From contig JAEUMQ010000013.1 in the NCBI GenBank assembly GCA_016791425.1, positions 124,001 through 188,000 on the forward strand: DNA of 64,000 nucleotides, in the 5' to 3' direction. The translations under genes and the position numbers were made by a program. Each line of letters begins with the position of its first letter. The first letter of the stretch is position 1. Under the pieces are notes generated by a model that searched no databases, was not told the origin of the DNA, and was given only the letters and a program-made list of their open reading frames with translations. Positions 55,314-64,000 of this stretch are shown here, one piece after another. The stretch comes from Hyphomonadaceae bacterium (GTDB lineage: Bacteria > Pseudomonadota > Alphaproteobacteria > Caulobacterales > Aquidulcibacteraceae).

Positions 55314-56829
55314 CCCGGATCGGCGCGCCGAGCGCGGCGCCCAGCGTCTCGAGCCGCTTGCGCGCCTGATCGCTCACAAGGCCCGTCGCGTCCGGCGCAG
55401 GCGCCAGCGCCAGCGTTCCGTCGCGCATCTCGATGCGGAACTTCGCCAACAGAGCTTCGGAGCGCGCCGAGACGTCTGCGCCAAGCCTGAGCGCGGCGCC
55501 CAGAGCGAACGCGCCTTGGCGCGCCTCTTCGTTCAGCAGCCGCTTGAACGATGGGTGCATCGGCTCGCGCTTGGTGTAACGATGATGCACCGAGGCGGCC
55601 AGGAAAGCGCGCTCCGGATGCGAGAGCCCCACGATCGGCGCCAGCAGCGCCAGCTCGAAGGAAAGGTCCTTGCGCTGATCCGGATGCAGCATGCCGGAAA
55701 TGTCCGCCAGCCTGGACGCGGCGCCGCGCAGGAGTGGGTCGCGCGTGCGCCCGAACACTTCACTTCGCTCCGCGAACAGCGGCTCGATCCAGGCGCCGAG
55801 CGCGCGTCCGAACGCACGCCCGCCGAAACCGCGTTCGCCGAACGCCTCGGCCGAAGCGATGAGCGGATGCAGCGCGCGCGTGGAGGCCGGGATCTGCTCA
55901 TAGAGCACGCCCTCGCGCAGGCCGTACGAGGAGATGATCACCCGGTCGAAGCCGCCGCGCAGCATCACCCGCTCGAGCACGGCCGCCGCGAACGGCATCG
56001 AATCCGCGCGCCGCGCGGCCGCCTCGTCCATCTTCTCCAATTGCCGGCGCGACATCTGCTGCACCAGCGCCGCGGTATCCAAGACCTCGCGCCGCCGCAT
56101 CTCCAGATGGTGCAGCGTCGGCAGCGGGTAGTCGTGGATGCCCATGTGAATGCGCGCGAGCGCCCGCCACGCGCCGCCGACCGCGTAAAAGTCGCCTCCG
56201 ACATTCGGGAGCATGTCCGCGCGTGCGAGCACCGCGTCGATGCGCGGAACCACGCGCTCGCGGTCGTACGAGGCGTGCAGCAGCGCGAACGGCCCGAGCG
56301 GAAAGCTCTCGCCGCGCCCCGGCCCCTTCGCCCTGATCTCGATGAGCTCAAGCGAAGCCCCGCCCAGGTCCCCGACGATCCCATGCGCGTCGGGCGCGCC
56401 CGCCAGCACGCCGAGCGCCGAGAGGCGCGCCTCTTCTTCTCCCGGGATGATCCGCACTTCAAAGCCGGTCTCGGCGCGCACGCGCGCGACGAACGCATCG
56501 CCGTCGCGCGCGGCGCGCACCGCCGCCGTGGCCACGACATCCACCCGCTCGATCTCGCGCGCCGCGATGATCGCAGCGAAGCGCTTCAGCGCGCCGATCG
56601 CGTCGCTCGCGCCGTCCTGCGGCAGCGAGCCGGTGGTCATCAGCTCGCGCCCCAGCGCCGGCATGACCTTCTCGTTGAGCGCCGGAATCATCGCGCGCCC
56701 GTCGATGCGATAGATCACCAGACGGACCGAATTGGACCCGATGTCGATCACTGCGACGTCCCGCGCGGGGGCGGATTGCTGGCGCCGGGGCGTCAGGGTC
56801 GCGGTCTCAGCTCGTCCTCGGTCCGACAC
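55303..56829 (-). CDS. ppx: Exopolyphosphatase (Ppx/GppA family)
   Basis: Hydrolyses inorganic polyphosphate (or pppGpp) processively, 508 residues. ASKHA-fold landmarks: [32 protein letters not shown], the Glu-containing [15 protein letters not shown], and [13 protein letters not shown]. The C-terminal helical HD-like part begins about residue 320. The start at 56829 gives a 23-nt overlap with ppk upstream. Ppk makes polyphosphate and Ppx degrades it, so the operon carries opposing enzymes, a common alphaproteobacterial arrangement. Ppx versus GppA activity cannot be separated by eye. Confidence 0.92.
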   Translation of the reverse strand: MSDRGRAETATLTPRRQQSAPARDVAVIDIGSNSVRLVIYRIDGRAMIPALNEKVMPALGRELMTTGSLPQDGASDAIGALKRFAAIIAAREIERVDVVATAAVRAARDGDAFVARVRAETGFEVRIIPGEEEARLSALGVLAGAPDAHGIVGDLGGASLELIEIRAKGPGRGESFPLGPFALLHASYDRERVVPRIDAVLARADMLPNVGGDFYAVGGAWRALARIHMGIHDYPLPTLHHLEMRRREVLDTAALVQQMSRRQLEKMDEAAARRADSMPFAAAVLERVMLRGGFDRVIISSYGLREGVLYEQIPASTRALHPLIASAEAFGERGFGGRAFGRALGAWIEPLFAERSEVFGRTRDPLLRGAASRLADISGMLHPDQRKDLSFELALLAPIVGLSHPERAFLAASVHHRYTKREPMHPSFKRLLNEEARQGAFALGAALRLGADVSARSEALLAKFRIEMRDGTLALAPAPDATGLVSDQARKRLETLGAALGAPIRVID

Positions 56830-59005
56830 GGCTCAGCGCCTGCGGAGCGTCGCCGGAAAGCGCGCGCCCACGCCCGGAGAGGGACGGGTTCTTCATGAAG
56901 TAGACGTGCGCGGAGAAGGGCTTCTCCGGATCGACGGGCGCGACGCGGCTATAGACGCCTTGCGCGTCCATCTGCCAGCTCTGCGCCTCGTCGTTCAGGT
57001 TTGCGACCATGATCTGGTCAAGGACCTGCGTGTGGACGGTCGGATTGTCAATCGGACAAAGCGCTTCCACCCGCCGGTCGAGATTGCGCTGCATCCAGTC
57101 CGCAGACGAAACGAACACCTTGGCCTTGGGGTGCGGCAAGCGCTCGCCTGCGCCGAAGCAGACGATGCGCGAATGCTCCAGGAACCGTCCGACGATCGAC
57201 TTCACCGAGATGTTCTCCGAGAGCCCAGGCGCTCCGGGCCTGAGACAGCAGATGCCGCGCACGATGAGCTCGATGCGCACGCCCGCCTGGCTCGCGCGGT
57301 AGAGCGCGTCGATGATGATCGGATCGACGAGCGAATTGAGCTTCGCCCAGATCGTCGCGGGCCGCCCCGCCTTGGCGTGATCGATCTCGTCCTGGATGAG
57401 CCTGAGCAGCGTGGGCCGCAGCGTGATCGGAGAGATGGCGATCCGCTCCAGGTCCGCCGGGCGCGCATAACCGGTGACGAAATTGAAGAGCCGCGTCGCA
57501 TCGCGCCCCAGCGCGGGATCGTCGGTGAAGAGCGACAGGTCGGTGTAGATCCGCGCCGTCTGCGGGTGGTAGTTGCCGGTCCCGAAATGCGTGTAGGTGC
57601 GCAAGGTTTCGCCTTCGCGGCGCACCACCACGCTCACCTTCGCGTGCGTCTTGTACTCGATGAAGCCATAGACGACGTTGGCGCCGACGCGCTCCAGGTT
57701 GCGCGCCCACTCGATATTGTTCTCCTCGTCGAAGCGCGCCTTGATCTCGACGACGGCGGTGACGTTCTTGCCCTGCTCCGCGGCCGAGACGAGCGCCGCA
57801 ACGATCGGGGAATCCTTCGAGGTGCGATAGAGCGTCTGCTTGATCGAGACGACGGCCGGATCGTTCGCCGCCTGGGTGAGGAAATCCACCACCGCCCGGA
57901 AGGACTCGAACGGGTGGTGGACGAGAATGTCCTTCGCCTGGATCGCCGCGAAGCAATCCCCGCCGTGTTCGCGGATGCGCTCCGGGAAGCGCGGCTCGTA
58001 GGGCACGAACAGGAGCTCGGGCCGGTCGTCGGCGATGATCTGGGAAAGCTCCACCAGCCCGAGCATGCCATCAACCGTGTAGACGTCGCGCGGATCGGCC
58101 TTGAGGTTCTCGGTGATGAACCGCTTCAGGTTGTCCGGGATCCCCGCCTCGAACTTCAGCCGCACGACCTCGCCCATGCGCCGCTGCTTCAGGATCGTGG
58201 TGAAGCCGCGCACCAGGTCCTTGGCCTTGCGCATGAGGTCTTCGGCTTCTTCCGCGATTTCCACATCGCTGTCGCGCACGATGCGGAACGCGCCCTTCTG
58301 CTCCAGCTCGTAATCGGGATAGAGCTCGTCGAGGAAGAGCACGATCGCGTGCTCGATCGCCAGCAGGCGCCGCTCGCCGTCGGCGCCGCGCGGCATCTCG
58401 AAGAAGCGGCGCACCTGGCTCGGCACCGGGATGAGCGCGTTGAGCGTCTGCCCATCCTCCCGCCGCCGCAGGCTGAGCGCGATGACGAAGCCCTGGTTCG
58501 GGATGAACGGGAACGGATGCGCCGGATCGACCGCCAGCGGCGTCAGCAGCGGAAAGACCTCGTCCATGAAGCGCCGCCGCATCAGGTCGCGCTCGGGCTT
58601 GGAAAGCTCCTTCGGATCCAGCACCGCGATGCCCGCCTCGCGCAGCTCTTTGCGCAGCGCGCGCCAGCAAGCCTGCTGCGCCGCCATCAATTGCTCGGCC
58701 GCGACCTTGATCTGCGCGAGCTGCTCTTCCGGCAGGAGCCCGTCGTCGCTGCGTGTGGTGACGCGCGCCTCGCGAAGCTCTCGAAGGCCCGCCACCCGCA
58801 CCATGAAGAACTCGTCGAGATTGCTCGCCGATATCGAAAGGAAGCGCAGCCGCTCGAAGAGGGGATGGCGCGCGTTCTCGGCCTCCTCGAGCACGCGCGT
58901 GTTGAACGCCAGCCACGAGAGCTCGCGGTTGAGGAAACGCGCCGGCGACGTCATCGCCTCGGCCGCCTGCGCCGGCAGCCGCACGGACCTGCGCCGGCGG
59001 CTCAT
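56807..59005 (-). CDS. ppk: Polyphosphate kinase 1
   Basis: Synthesises inorganic polyphosphate from ATP, 732 residues. Four-domain PPK1 layout: N-terminal [19 protein letters not shown], head domain ([11 protein letters not shown]), and two catalytic PLD-like domains. The autophosphorylated His lies in [18 protein letters not shown], and the second catalytic His in [11 protein letters not shown], with [16 protein letters not shown] and [15 protein letters not shown] also conserved. It overlaps hdaA by 4 nt upstream and ppx by 23 nt downstream. The ~20-residue Arg-rich N-terminal extension is unusual; an internal Met ([14 protein letters not shown]) is an alternative start. Confidence 0.95.
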   Translation of the reverse strand: MSRRRRSVRLPAQAAEAMTSPARFLNRELSWLAFNTRVLEEAENARHPLFERLRFLSISASNLDEFFMVRVAGLRELREARVTTRSDDGLLPEEQLAQIKVAAEQLMAAQQACWRALRKELREAGIAVLDPKELSKPERDLMRRRFMDEVFPLLTPLAVDPAHPFPFIPNQGFVIALSLRRREDGQTLNALIPVPSQVRRFFEMPRGADGERRLLAIEHAIVLFLDELYPDYELEQKGAFRIVRDSDVEIAEEAEDLMRKAKDLVRGFTTILKQRRMGEVVRLKFEAGIPDNLKRFITENLKADPRDVYTVDGMLGLVELSQIIADDRPELLFVPYEPRFPERIREHGGDCFAAIQAKDILVHHPFESFRAVVDFLTQAANDPAVVSIKQTLYRTSKDSPIVAALVSAAEQGKNVTAVVEIKARFDEENNIEWARNLERVGANVVYGFIEYKTHAKVSVVVRREGETLRTYTHFGTGNYHPQTARIYTDLSLFTDDPALGRDATRLFNFVTGYARPADLERIAISPITLRPTLLRLIQDEIDHAKAGRPATIWAKLNSLVDPIIIDALYRASQAGVRIELIVRGICCLRPGAPGLSENISVKSIVGRFLEHSRIVCFGAGERLPHPKAKVFVSSADWMQRNLDRRVEALCPIDNPTVHTQVLDQIMVANLNDEAQSWQMDAQGVYSRVAPVDPEKPFSAHVYFMKNPSLSGRGRALSGDAPQALSRVGPRTS

Positions 59006-59688
59006 TCCGCTTTCCCCAGCGACGCCTCTACCCGGGCGAGCGCCTCGCGCGCCTGCGGCAGCGCCACCGGACGCGCGGCGCGGACCACCGAGCGGTCGAG
59101 CTCGCCGGCGAGGGCGTGGGCGAAAGCGAAGGTGCGTTGCATCCGGGAGGCCAAGTAGAGGGCGGCTTTATCCGATAATTCTATGAAGCGTTCGCGGCAC
59201 AAGCGCCGTAAAATGAGCGTTAAGAGCGCATCGTCGGGCTCCAGCAGCCGCGCCGCGGGAAGCGCCTTCAGCCGGGAGACGAGATCGGGCGTCGCACAGG
59301 GCCAGCGCGCCGGGTCATCCTCGCCGACAAGCAACACCGCCCCCCCGCTCCAGCGCGCCAGGTCGAGCAGGCGGACCAGCGTCAGGTCGTCCGGCGCGCG
59401 ATCGCTATCGTCGAGCACGAGCCGCCCCTGCGCCTCTGCAAAGGCGCCCGCGGCCGCCTCCGGCGCCGTGCGGACATCGAAAGGCCTGGCGCCGGCGTCC
59501 GCCGCCCAGGCGTTGGCGAGGTGCGTCTTGCCCGATCCAGCCGGCCCGGTCAGCGCCATCGCGCCGCCCGGCCAGGTCCGCCATCCCTGCAGCAGCTCCG
59601 CCGCCGCTTGATTGGCCCGTGTGACGACCAGGGTCTCGGGCGAGCGCTCGCCCATCTGGAACGCAAAGAGGCGGGCCTGCTCGACCAT
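59002..59688 (-). CDS. hdaA: DnaA-related regulator HdaA
   Basis: AAA+ protein of 228 residues that with the DNA polymerase sliding clamp stimulates DnaA-ATP hydrolysis to prevent over-initiation. N-terminal clamp-binding-like segment VEQARLFAF, Walker [10 protein letters not shown], Walker B-like GRLVLDDSD, and a DnaA-like lid ([18 protein letters not shown]). No DnaA DNA-binding domain IV is present, as expected. In Caulobacter hdaA also sits near the purine genes. Catalytic residues appear intact. Confidence 0.9.
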   Translation of the reverse strand: MVEQARLFAFQMGERSPETLVVTRANQAAAELLQGWRTWPGGAMALTGPAGSGKTHLANAWAADAGARPFDVRTAPEAAAGAFAEAQGRLVLDDSDRAPDDLTLVRLLDLARWSGGAVLLVGEDDPARWPCATPDLVSRLKALPAARLLEPDDALLTLILRRLCRERFIELSDKAALYLASRMQRTFAFAHALAGELDRSVVRAARPVALPQAREALARVEASLGKAE

Positions 59689-59692
59689 CAGG

Positions 59693-60778
59693 CTAGGGCA
59701 ACGGCACGGACCTCAGCACCGGCCCGGCCTGGGTTTCCTGCACCTGGATGCCATAGCGCGTCAGGTCCGCGCCCAATTGCTGACGGCTGCCGACAAACGA
59801 GAAGGAGACGAGCGCGCCCTCGCGGGCCACCGCTTCGATCCGGATCTCGGAGATGAGCGAAGAGGCCGCCCGCTCCAGCCCGCTCTTGATGCGCTGCCAT
59901 TCGGCCTGGTTGTTGAAGAGCGCCGAGGCCGACACCCGCGCCCGCTGGCCCGAATTGGTGGCCATGCGGACTTTCCACTCGTTCTGCAGGCGCTCGCTCA
60001 CCTGGTCTGCAAGCGACTGCATCCCGGCCGCGAGACCCTCCGGCCCCTGCCCAAGCCGCGCCTGCACAACGCCGCGATCCTGACCCGGCGCGCCCTGGCC
60101 GACCTCGGCGATGCGCGCACTGACAGTCCCGCCCTCGACGCGCAGATCGAGATAGATTGCGCTCGGCGCCCCAAGCGGCTGGGCGACGGCCTGCGCCGCC
60201 CCCCAGTCCGGAGCGCCTACCAGCGAACGCGGCGCGACATAGAGCGGCACGAGTTCCTCGCCGTACCCGCCATTTTCCCAGGCCCCTCGCCAGGCGTCGG
60301 CGGCCTCCTGGGTCACGTTCGTCCAGAGCGGCACGATGAGCACCGGCGGCCCACGCGAATCCACGATGGAGAAACCCGCCCCGCGCAGCAGCGACTGCAC
60401 CGCGGCCGGCTGGAACCGCACGCCGATCCGGCCGACATAACGCGTTCCCGAGCGGCGCTCCTCCTGCACGTCGATCGACTGCACCATCCGCTCGACCGTG
60501 GCCGGATCGGGCCTCGGGGCCCCCAGACGCGCCAAATCGTCCGGCAGCGTGAGCCGCCGGATGAGCCGATCGAGCGCGACCGCCTGTCCTGCCGCGAAAG
60601 CCTGTGTCTGGGCCGCCGCCGCATTGTCGGCGGTGGCGTCCACCCGGACGCCGGTGACCGCATAGACATTGCTGCCGCGCCCCTGGGACGCGCCCTGGCC
60701 CTGGGCGCTTGCCGGCGCAGGCGCCAGCGCGCACAAAGCCGCGATGAGGAAACCGGCGATTCCGGCGAACGCTTTCAT
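59693..60778 (-). CDS. DUF2066 domain protein, exported
   Basis: A 361-residue exported protein with signal peptide MKAFAGIAGFLIAALCALAP onward (cleavage after ASA, about 25). The region VYAVTGVRVDATADNAAAAQTQAFAAGQ followed by ALDRLIRRLTLPDD is the DUF2066 signature. There are no membrane segments after the signal. Function is unknown. It is 4 nt upstream of hdaA in the same direction, so the two are an operon; divergent from purM. Confidence 0.85.
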   Translation of the reverse strand: MKAFAGIAGFLIAALCALAPAPASAQGQGASQGRGSNVYAVTGVRVDATADNAAAAQTQAFAAGQAVALDRLIRRLTLPDDLARLGAPRPDPATVERMVQSIDVQEERRSGTRYVGRIGVRFQPAAVQSLLRGAGFSIVDSRGPPVLIVPLWTNVTQEAADAWRGAWENGGYGEELVPLYVAPRSLVGAPDWGAAQAVAQPLGAPSAIYLDLRVEGGTVSARIAEVGQGAPGQDRGVVQARLGQGPEGLAAGMQSLADQVSERLQNEWKVRMATNSGQRARVSASALFNNQAEWQRIKSGLERAASSLISEIRIEAVAREGALVSFSFVGSRQQLGADLTRYGIQVQETQAGPVLRSVPLP

Positions 60779-60868
60779 GTTTGGAATCCCTCAGGGTCGG
60801 GCGGGGGGTAATAACACGCCCGCCCGACATGCAAAGCCCGGCGCCCTATCACCGAGCAATATGGCCAT

Positions 60869-61873
60869 ATGACGGACGCCTATTCCCGCGCCGGCGTGAA
60901 CATCGCCGAGGGCGCACGCCTGGTCGATCTCATCAAGCCGCTGGCCAAGGCCACGGCCCGGCCGGGGGCGGAGGCCGCCCTGGGCGGTTTCGCCGCGGCC
61001 CTTGACCTGAAGTCCGCCGGCTTCAAGGACCCTATTGTTCTCGCCACCACGGACGGGGTGGGCACCAAGCTCAAGCTCGCGATCGAGACCGGCAAGCGGG
61101 ACACGATCGGGATCGACCTCGTCGCCATGTGCGTGAACGATCTGTTGGCCCAAGGTGCGAAGCCCCTTCTGTTTCTTGACTATTTCGCCACCGGCAAGCT
61201 CGACGCGGCGGCCGCCGCCGAGATCGTCAAGGGCATCGCCGACGGCTGCCGGCGGGCCGGCTGCGCCCTCGCCGGCGGCGAGACGGCGGAGATGCCCGGC
61301 CTCTACGCCCCCGGAGACTTCGACCTCGCCGGCTTCGCCCTGGGCGCCGCCGAGCGCGGGACGCTGCTGCCGAAAATGGACGCGATGCGGCCCGGTGACG
61401 TGATCCTCGGCCTGGGATCGAGCGGCGTTCATTCCAATGGCTTCTCCCTGGTTCGCCGCATCGCCGCCGATACGGGCCTGCCTTGGGACGCCCCCGCCCC
61501 CTTCGCGCCCGGCAACAGCCTGGGGGAGGCCCTGCTCACGCCCACCCGCATCTATGTCGAGGCGCTCCTGCCATTGCTCGATGGGATCAAGGGGCTCGCC
61601 CACATCACTGGCGGCGGCCTGATCGAAAACCCCCCGCGCGCGCTTCCAGAACATCTCCGACCCGAATTCGACTGGAACAGCTGGACCCCTCCACCCGTTT
61701 TCGGCTGGCTGCAGGAGAAGGGGAGCGTCTCCGACGCGGACATGCGCCTCACCTTCAATTGCGGGATCGGCATGATCGCGATCGTGGCGCCGGAGCACGC
61801 CGACGAGATCGAGCGCTCGCTCGCCGCGGCGGGCGAGAGCGTAGGCCGCATCGGCGCCGTCGTCGCCAAATGA
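60869..61873 (+). CDS. purM: Phosphoribosylformylglycinamidine cyclo-ligase
   Basis: AIR synthetase of purine biosynthesis, converting FGAM to AIR with ATP, 334 residues. Seen: [97 protein letters not shown], and [16 protein letters not shown], the full PurM signature set. The start ATG at 60869 has no clear Shine-Dalgarno. It is followed by purN after 7 bp, forming a purine operon, and is divergent from the DUF2066 gene by 90 bp. Confidence 0.96.
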   Translation: MTDAYSRAGVNIAEGARLVDLIKPLAKATARPGAEAALGGFAAALDLKSAGFKDPIVLATTDGVGTKLKLAIETGKRDTIGIDLVAMCVNDLLAQGAKPLLFLDYFATGKLDAAAAAEIVKGIADGCRRAGCALAGGETAEMPGLYAPGDFDLAGFALGAAERGTLLPKMDAMRPGDVILGLGSSGVHSNGFSLVRRIAADTGLPWDAPAPFAPGNSLGEALLTPTRIYVEALLPLLDGIKGLAHITGGGLIENPPRALPEHLRPEFDWNSWTPPPVFGWLQEKGSVSDADMRLTFNCGIGMIAIVAPEHADEIERSLAAAGESVGRIGAVVAK

Positions 61874-61880
61874 AGCCGGC

Positions 61881-62477
61881 ATGAAGTCCGTTGGCGTGCT
61901 CATCTCGGGCCGCGGCTCGAACCTGCAGGCTCTCCTCGATGCGCAGGACGCGCCCGGCGCCTATCGCATCGTCCGTGTGATCTCGAACGTCGAAGGCGCT
62001 CTTGGCCTGGAGCGCGCCCGCGCCGCCGGCATCGACGCGCTGACGATCCCGCACCAAGGCAAGCCTCGCGAAGCCTTCGAGCGCGAGCTCGATGCCGCGC
62101 TGCAGGGCTGCGACCTCGTTGCGCTCGCCGGCTTCATGCGTGTGCTTTCGCCCTGGTTCGTGACCGCCTGGAGCGGCCGCGTGCTGAACATCCACCCGTC
62201 GCTGCTGCCGTCGTTTCCCGGCCGCGACACCCACGAGCGCGCCCTCGCCGCCGGCGTGAAGCTGCATGGCTGCACGGTGCACGTTGTTACGGAAGCCTTG
62301 GACGCCGGCCCGATCATCGGCCAGGCCGCCATTCCGGTGCTGAGGGACGACACCCCCGAGCTGCTCGCGGCGCGCCTACTCGACGCCGAGCATCTGCTCT
62401 ATCCGCGCGCGCTTGCGGCCTTCGCCAAGGGCGAAGCCGCCTTGCTTGAGAAGCCGCTGCTCAGCGCCTGGACTTAG
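61881..62477 (+). CDS. purN: Phosphoribosylglycinamide formyltransferase
   Basis: Transfers a formyl group from 10-formyl-THF to GAR, 198 residues. Seen: [31 protein letters not shown], the catalytic core [21 protein letters not shown] (Asn and His), and [20 protein letters not shown] with the catalytic Asp. Directly downstream of purM, so consecutive-pathway neighbours. Its stop overlaps the convergent ndk gene by 4 nt. Confidence 0.96.
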   Translation: MKSVGVLISGRGSNLQALLDAQDAPGAYRIVRVISNVEGALGLERARAAGIDALTIPHQGKPREAFERELDAALQGCDLVALAGFMRVLSPWFVTAWSGRVLNIHPSLLPSFPGRDTHERALAAGVKLHGCTVHVVTEALDAGPIIGQAAIPVLRDDTPELLAARLLDAEHLLYPRALAAFAKGEAALLEKPLLSAWT

Positions 62478-62896
62478 CCGACGATCTCGTCGGGCTTGAA
62501 GAAATACGCGATCTCGATCTTCGCATTCTCCAGGCTGTCGGACCCGTGCACCGAATTGGCCTCGATGCTCTCGGCGAACTGCTTGCGGATCGTGCCTTCC
62601 GCTGCGTTGGCCGGATTGGTCGCGCCCATCACGTCGCGATACTTCGCCACCGCGTTCTCGCCTTCCAGCGCCTGCACGACGACTGGGCCGGACGTCATGA
62701 ACGTCACGAGATCCTTGAAGAATGGCCGCTCCTTATGGACCGCATAGAACCCCTCGGCCTGCGCCTGCGACAACTTGAGGCGCTTTTGCGCGACGATGCG
62801 CAGCCCCGCGCCTTCGATCACGGCATTGATCTGGCCGGTCAGGTTGCGCGCCGTGGCGTCGGGTTTCAGAATCGAAAGCGTGCGTTCCACGGCCAA
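62474..62896 (-). CDS. ndk: Nucleoside diphosphate kinase
   Basis: Equilibrates NTP and dNTP pools by phosphate transfer, 140 residues. Seen: [18 protein letters not shown], the phosphate-binding [18 protein letters not shown] region, and the active-site His in [20 protein letters not shown]. Standard single-domain bacterial Ndk length. All key residues are intact. The ATG at 62896 has AGGAGC upstream. It converges with purN by 4 nt. Confidence 0.96.
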   Translation of the reverse strand: MAVERTLSILKPDATARNLTGQINAVIEGAGLRIVAQKRLKLSQAQAEGFYAVHKERPFFKDLVTFMTSGPVVVQALEGENAVAKYRDVMGATNPANAAEGTIRKQFAESIEANSVHGSDSLENAKIEIAYFFKPDEIVG

Positions 62897-62998
62897 GACA
62901 GGCGCTCCTGCGAGAAAATGCGATTGGGAGCGCGCTCTATAGCTGCCCCATGCGGCGGGGCCAAGAACGGGCCGGCAAAAATGTCCGCGCCGGAAATC

Positions 62999-63310
62999 TC
63001 AGAAGCAACGCATCGAGGCGACCCGCCCCTCGGTGCTGGTGAAGAGATTGAGCCGGTTGGGCCGGAAATCCTGCGTAACCATGCATTGCGGACAAATGAT
63101 CCGCGCGCCGGGCGGCAGCGCGGCGCGGTCGATCTCGCTCTCGCGCTTGCCTATGAGGCTCTGGTGCTGCGCCATGCCGCAGGTGTCCTCGCCCTGCTGC
63201 GCGGGCGGCGACGGCGTCTCCGCGGGTGCGGTGGGAGCTTCCGGAATCGCAGACGGGACCGGCGCGCACCCGAAGGCTGCGGCGAGGATCAGGAGGGCGA
63301 GCCATTTCAT
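62999..63310 (-). CDS. Peptidase inhibitor I78-like lipoprotein
   Basis: A 103-residue lipoprotein. The ATG at 63310 gives the signal MKWLALLILAAAFGCAPVPS (lipobox FGC). The mature domain has CGMAQHQSLIGKRESEIDRA, then PPGARIICPQCMVTQDFRPNR and LNLFTSTEGRVASMRC, resembling the I78 family (Cys, IG, R...P...T.D..P.RLN, terminal Cys). An extra CPQC pair is present. It may act as a periplasmic protease inhibitor; evidence is by eye only. The gene lies 11 nt after holC on the same strand. Confidence 0.78.
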   Translation of the reverse strand: MKWLALLILAAAFGCAPVPSAIPEAPTAPAETPSPPAQQGEDTCGMAQHQSLIGKRESEIDRAALPPGARIICPQCMVTQDFRPNRLNLFTSTEGRVASMRCF

Positions 63311-63321
63311 GCCTGGTCTCC

Positions 63322-63768
63322 TCAAGCCTGCTTTTCCCAGGCCCCGCGCGCGTTCTCGCGCCAATATGAGGCGTCCACCCCCGCCTCCTTGGCTTGCTTC
63401 CAATGCGCCCGCGCCTTTTCCAAGGCGGCTTCGTCGCGCCCGTCGAAGAGCAGACACGCGCGCTCGAACGCCGCGATGTCGCCAGGCGGAGCGCCGTCGA
63501 TCAGAAAGAGCGCCTTGGCCCCGTTTGGGTTGCCATCCTTCTCAGTCAGCAGCACCGGCTGCTTCGCGGCGTTACGGTCATCGACGCCATGCGGCACGAA
63601 ACTGTCGTCCCGCCAGGTCCACAAGAGATCGTCGAGCGCTTCGAGCCGCTCCTTCTGACCGCCGCGCACGATCGCCCGCCAGCCGCGCTGCAGGCATTTG
63701 TCGAGCAGCGGCGGCAGCGCCTTCTCCAGCTCGGTCTTCTCAAGATGGTAGAACCAGAGCTCAGCCAT
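63322..63768 (-). CDS. holC: DNA polymerase III chi subunit
   Basis: Clamp-loader accessory subunit linking the holoenzyme to single-strand binding protein, 148 residues. Seen: AELWFYHLEKTELEKALPPL, KCLQRGWRAIVRGGQKERL, DDLLWTWRDDSFVPHGV and the NPNGAKALFLIDGAPPGD segment, all typical of HolC. The ATG at 63768 overlaps the preceding gene stop by 8 nt. In alphaproteobacteria holC commonly follows pepA, but the upstream protein here is not recognisably PepA. Confidence 0.93.
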   Translation of the reverse strand: MAELWFYHLEKTELEKALPPLLDKCLQRGWRAIVRGGQKERLEALDDLLWTWRDDSFVPHGVDDRNAAKQPVLLTEKDGNPNGAKALFLIDGAPPGDIAAFERACLLFDGRDEAALEKARAHWKQAKEAGVDASYWRENARGAWEKQA

Positions 63769-64000
63769 CCGCTTTGCGCCGCTTCACGTGGCGAACCATC
63801 GCCACGTTCTCCATCATGTGATGCCTGACCCGGCCTTCGATCATATCGAGCGCGTTCCTTGATTGCCGAGCCGCCACCTCGAAACCGAACCGCCACATCT
63901 CGCTCGACCTGAGCCCCAGAAAATCGAGGTTCGCCACCCACCCCGCTTTGTGTGCGTGAAGCCAAACATCCTCGATGAAGTTCCGCACCCGATGCTCGTC
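63761..64000 (-). CDS. C-terminal part of an unidentified protein (cut by window edge)
   Basis: The frame is open to base 64000, giving 79 visible residues, so the N-terminus is outside the window. A GTG at 63988 could start a short protein, but continuity of the frame favours a longer gene. Visible sequence is Trp- and His-rich (VWLHAHKAGWVANLDFLGL, then RRHHMM-type ending GRVRHHMMENVAMVRHVKRR) with a basic tail. No family is recognised. It overlaps holC by 8 nt, so it is probably co-transcribed. Confidence 0.5.
   Translation of the reverse strand, partial: DEHRVRNFIEDVWLHAHKAGWVANLDFLGLRSSEMWRFGFEVAARQSRNALDMIEGRVRHHMMENVAMVRHVKRRKADG

Noticed and set aside
56732..59158. Long antisense open frame (808 codons) opposite ppk
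   Set aside because: PPK1 on the minus strand is complete and conserved; the opposite frame is Arg/His-rich with no motifs.

Overview
High-GC, gene-dense chromosomal DNA from an alphaproteobacterium, most likely of the order Caulobacterales (Hyphomonadaceae-like). The reasons are the gene order (aspS-rnd and ppx-ppk-hdaA-DUF2066 facing each other, then purM-purN facing ndk and holC; aroQ-accB-accC; aat, DUF2155, MlaD and NDUFA12), the HdaA-type DnaA regulator, the M23 peptidase-bactofilin pair, and an IscR-led suf operon. This placement is inferred from gene content only. I see no rRNA, tRNA, CRISPR array, phage or insertion sequence. Most genes are housekeeping, packed with 1-8 nt overlaps, and several convergent pairs overlap at their 3' ends.

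Layout. 1-5.4 kb: the 3' part of parE, a VapBC-type toxin-antitoxin pair, two convergent TauD-family dioxygenases, a DUF3237 protein and a lipoprotein. 5.6-10.4 kb: a DEAD-box RNA helicase, a hypothetical protein, a GGDEF diguanylate cyclase and a PaaG-like enoyl-CoA hydratase. 10.5-18.3 kb (minus strand): a complete SUF Fe-S assembly operon, iscR-iscS-like-sufB-orf74-orf93-sufC-sufD-sufS-sufT-sufA-tfoX, with two small membrane proteins between sufB and sufC and a REP-like hairpin pair between sufD and sufS. 18.4-28.7 kb: an alpha/beta hydrolase, a degenerate receiver with a helical partner, tyrS, a giant AsmA/YhdP-like protein divergent from a 1-Cys-type BCP peroxiredoxin, the M23 peptidase-bactofilin pair ending in a strong terminator, and a CxxCH lipoprotein.

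28.7-37.9 kb: prfB with a canonical programmed +1 frameshift, an APC permease, PBP1A, an AmiC-type amidase and RNase E with a long leader. 38.0-49.1 kb: a BepA-like M48 protease, a DsbA-like lipoprotein, a VOC protein, thiS-thiG-pth2-like, aroQ-accB-accC, a lipoprotein, a large ferritin-like/Fer4_19/double-CDGSH fusion, aat, DUF2155, MlaD and an NDUFA12 homologue. 49.3-52.1 kb: a 931-residue NrdJ-like protein that keeps the C-terminal domain and zinc ribbon of B12-dependent ribonucleotide reductase but appears to have lost the catalytic core. 52.2-64 kb: aspS, rnd, ppx, ppk, hdaA, DUF2066, purM, purN, ndk, an I78-like inhibitor lipoprotein, holC and a truncated unknown gene.

Themes are Fe-S cluster biogenesis, cell-envelope construction (PBP1A, AmiC, M23/bactofilin, AsmA, MlaD), RNA decay (RNase E, RNase D, DEAD-box helicase) and nucleotide or polyphosphate metabolism. 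The most unusual items are the NrdJ-like putative pseudoenzyme, the ferritin-CDGSH fusion, the two HWxGW membrane proteins inside the suf operon, and a Pth2-like protein coupled to thiSG.
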